This document shows, piece by piece, positions 42,140-42,412 of a stretch of 42,412 nt of DNA. How positions within the stretch are numbered: position 1 is the stretch's first letter; each line of letters starts with the position of its first letter. Where the stretch lies: the NCBI GenBank assembly GCA_031275085.1, contig JAISPG010000058.1, forward strand, positions 1 to 42,412. The letters are read 5' to 3'. The notes under the pieces are model-generated. The model saw only the letters and a list, made by a program, of their open reading frames with translations, did not search any database and was not told the origin of the DNA. This DNA comes from Bacteroidales bacterium (GTDB lineage: Bacteria > Bacteroidota > Bacteroidia > Bacteroidales > ML635J-15). The position numbers and the translations under genes were made by a program.

Positions 42140-42412
42140 ATGAACATTTTAAAGAAATATATATTTCTGTTTGTTTTTTTTATTATTTCATTTTTCTCAC
42201 AAGAGGTATTCGCAAAAGAAAAATATGAATATTCAGATTCAGATAAAATAACAAATTCCGAAATTTCTGAAAACACGGTAGATACTAACAACGAAGAAGA
42301 AGCTGAAGCTTTTAATATAAAAGATAGTTTAAAATCATTTATTTTCGAATCAGGAATCGTTCTTCTGGCAAATAACTGGAAATTTATTATTATGATAATA
42401 ATAAGTTGTGTG
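42140..42412 (+). CDS. mmdB: Membrane beta subunit of the Na+-pumping decarboxylase, N-terminal part (runs off the right edge)
   Basis: 91 codons are present. They give a signal-peptide-like start (M-N-I-L-K-K-Y-I-F-L-F-V-F-F-I-I, possible cut after E-V-F-A), an acidic stretch (about 28-62), then F-I-F-E-S-G-I-V-L-L-A-N-N-W-K-F-I-I-M-I-I-I-S-C-V, which fits the first membrane span of OadB/MmdB. The assignment rests on operon position and this span; the rest lies outside. The beta subunit decarboxylates carboxybiotin and exports Na+. Confidence 0.75.
   Translation, partial: MNILKKYIFLFVFFIISFFSQEVFAKEKYEYSDSDKITNSEISENTVDTNNEEEAEAFNIKDSLKSFIFESGIVLLANNWKFIIMIIISCV

Overview
The window is an AT-rich stretch of a Bacteroidota chromosome, most likely an anaerobic member of the Bacteroidia (Bacteroidales/Marinilabiliales type). 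The signs are: three secreted proteins with type IX secretion (T9SS) type A C-terminal sorting domains and one with a type B-like gliding-motility C-terminal domain; many lipoproteins; -7 boxes of the Bacteroidota form TAnnTTTG upstream of many genes; the neighbour pair of a BT_3928-like DoxX protein and triosephosphate isomerase; and a Na+-pumping methylmalonyl-CoA decarboxylase cluster typical of propionate-forming anaerobes. No rRNA, tRNA, CRISPR array, integrase or insertion sequence is visible. Most of the window is core chromosome with some accessory secreted proteins.

Left part (1-12.5 kb): a partial lipoprotein, a gene-poor 560-base stretch with a possible start-less lipoprotein remnant, then folP facing away from a rightward run tmk - DoxX/thioredoxin-like protein - tpiA - prmA - a 1494-residue exported protein of unknown function - a GWxTD-domain lipoprotein - rlmB. 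The last joints of this run overlap or nearly touch (tpiA/prmA 1 base, giant/GWxTD ATGA).

Middle part (12.5-22.6 kb): a leftward operon of an RsmI-like methylase, a flavin/iron-sulfur/nitroreductase fusion membrane protein, a beta-barrel-like protein and an S41 peptidase lipoprotein; a rightward metallo-beta-lactamase-fold hydrolase with a TTG start; a leftward operon of an inhibitory-type serpin (P1 Lys), a small secreted protein and a Cys-rich lipoprotein with tandem repeats; a large inverted-repeat element; pyrB-pyrI; and an FKBP-type prolyl isomerase lipoprotein.

Right-middle part (22.8-32.9 kb): two tandem, recently duplicated T9SS beta-helix proteins, a divergent T9SS cargo protein with a near-consensus promoter and strong terminator hairpin, a ttcA - chrA - chrA operon, and an RLAN/ATP-grasp enzyme translationally coupled to a GNAT acetyltransferase.

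Right end (32.9-42.4 kb): leftward argS, nth, trxB and a stand-alone DsbD-N-like protein; a sigma-70 (ECF-like) factor overlapping a gene for a membrane-anchored PKD/CHU_C protein that looks like its partner; and the rightward cluster mce - mmdA - gamma subunit - mmdC - mmdB (cut by the window end), which would turn (R)-/(S)-methylmalonyl-CoA into propionyl-CoA while exporting Na+.

The most unusual items are the three-module redox fusion with a predicted periplasmic nitroreductase domain, the RLAN-ATP-grasp/GNAT pair, the sigma factor with a T9SS-type-B-like membrane partner, the giant exported protein with a winged-helix-like segment, and the serpin/Cys-rich lipoprotein operon. All functional statements are from reading motifs by eye; no database search was run.
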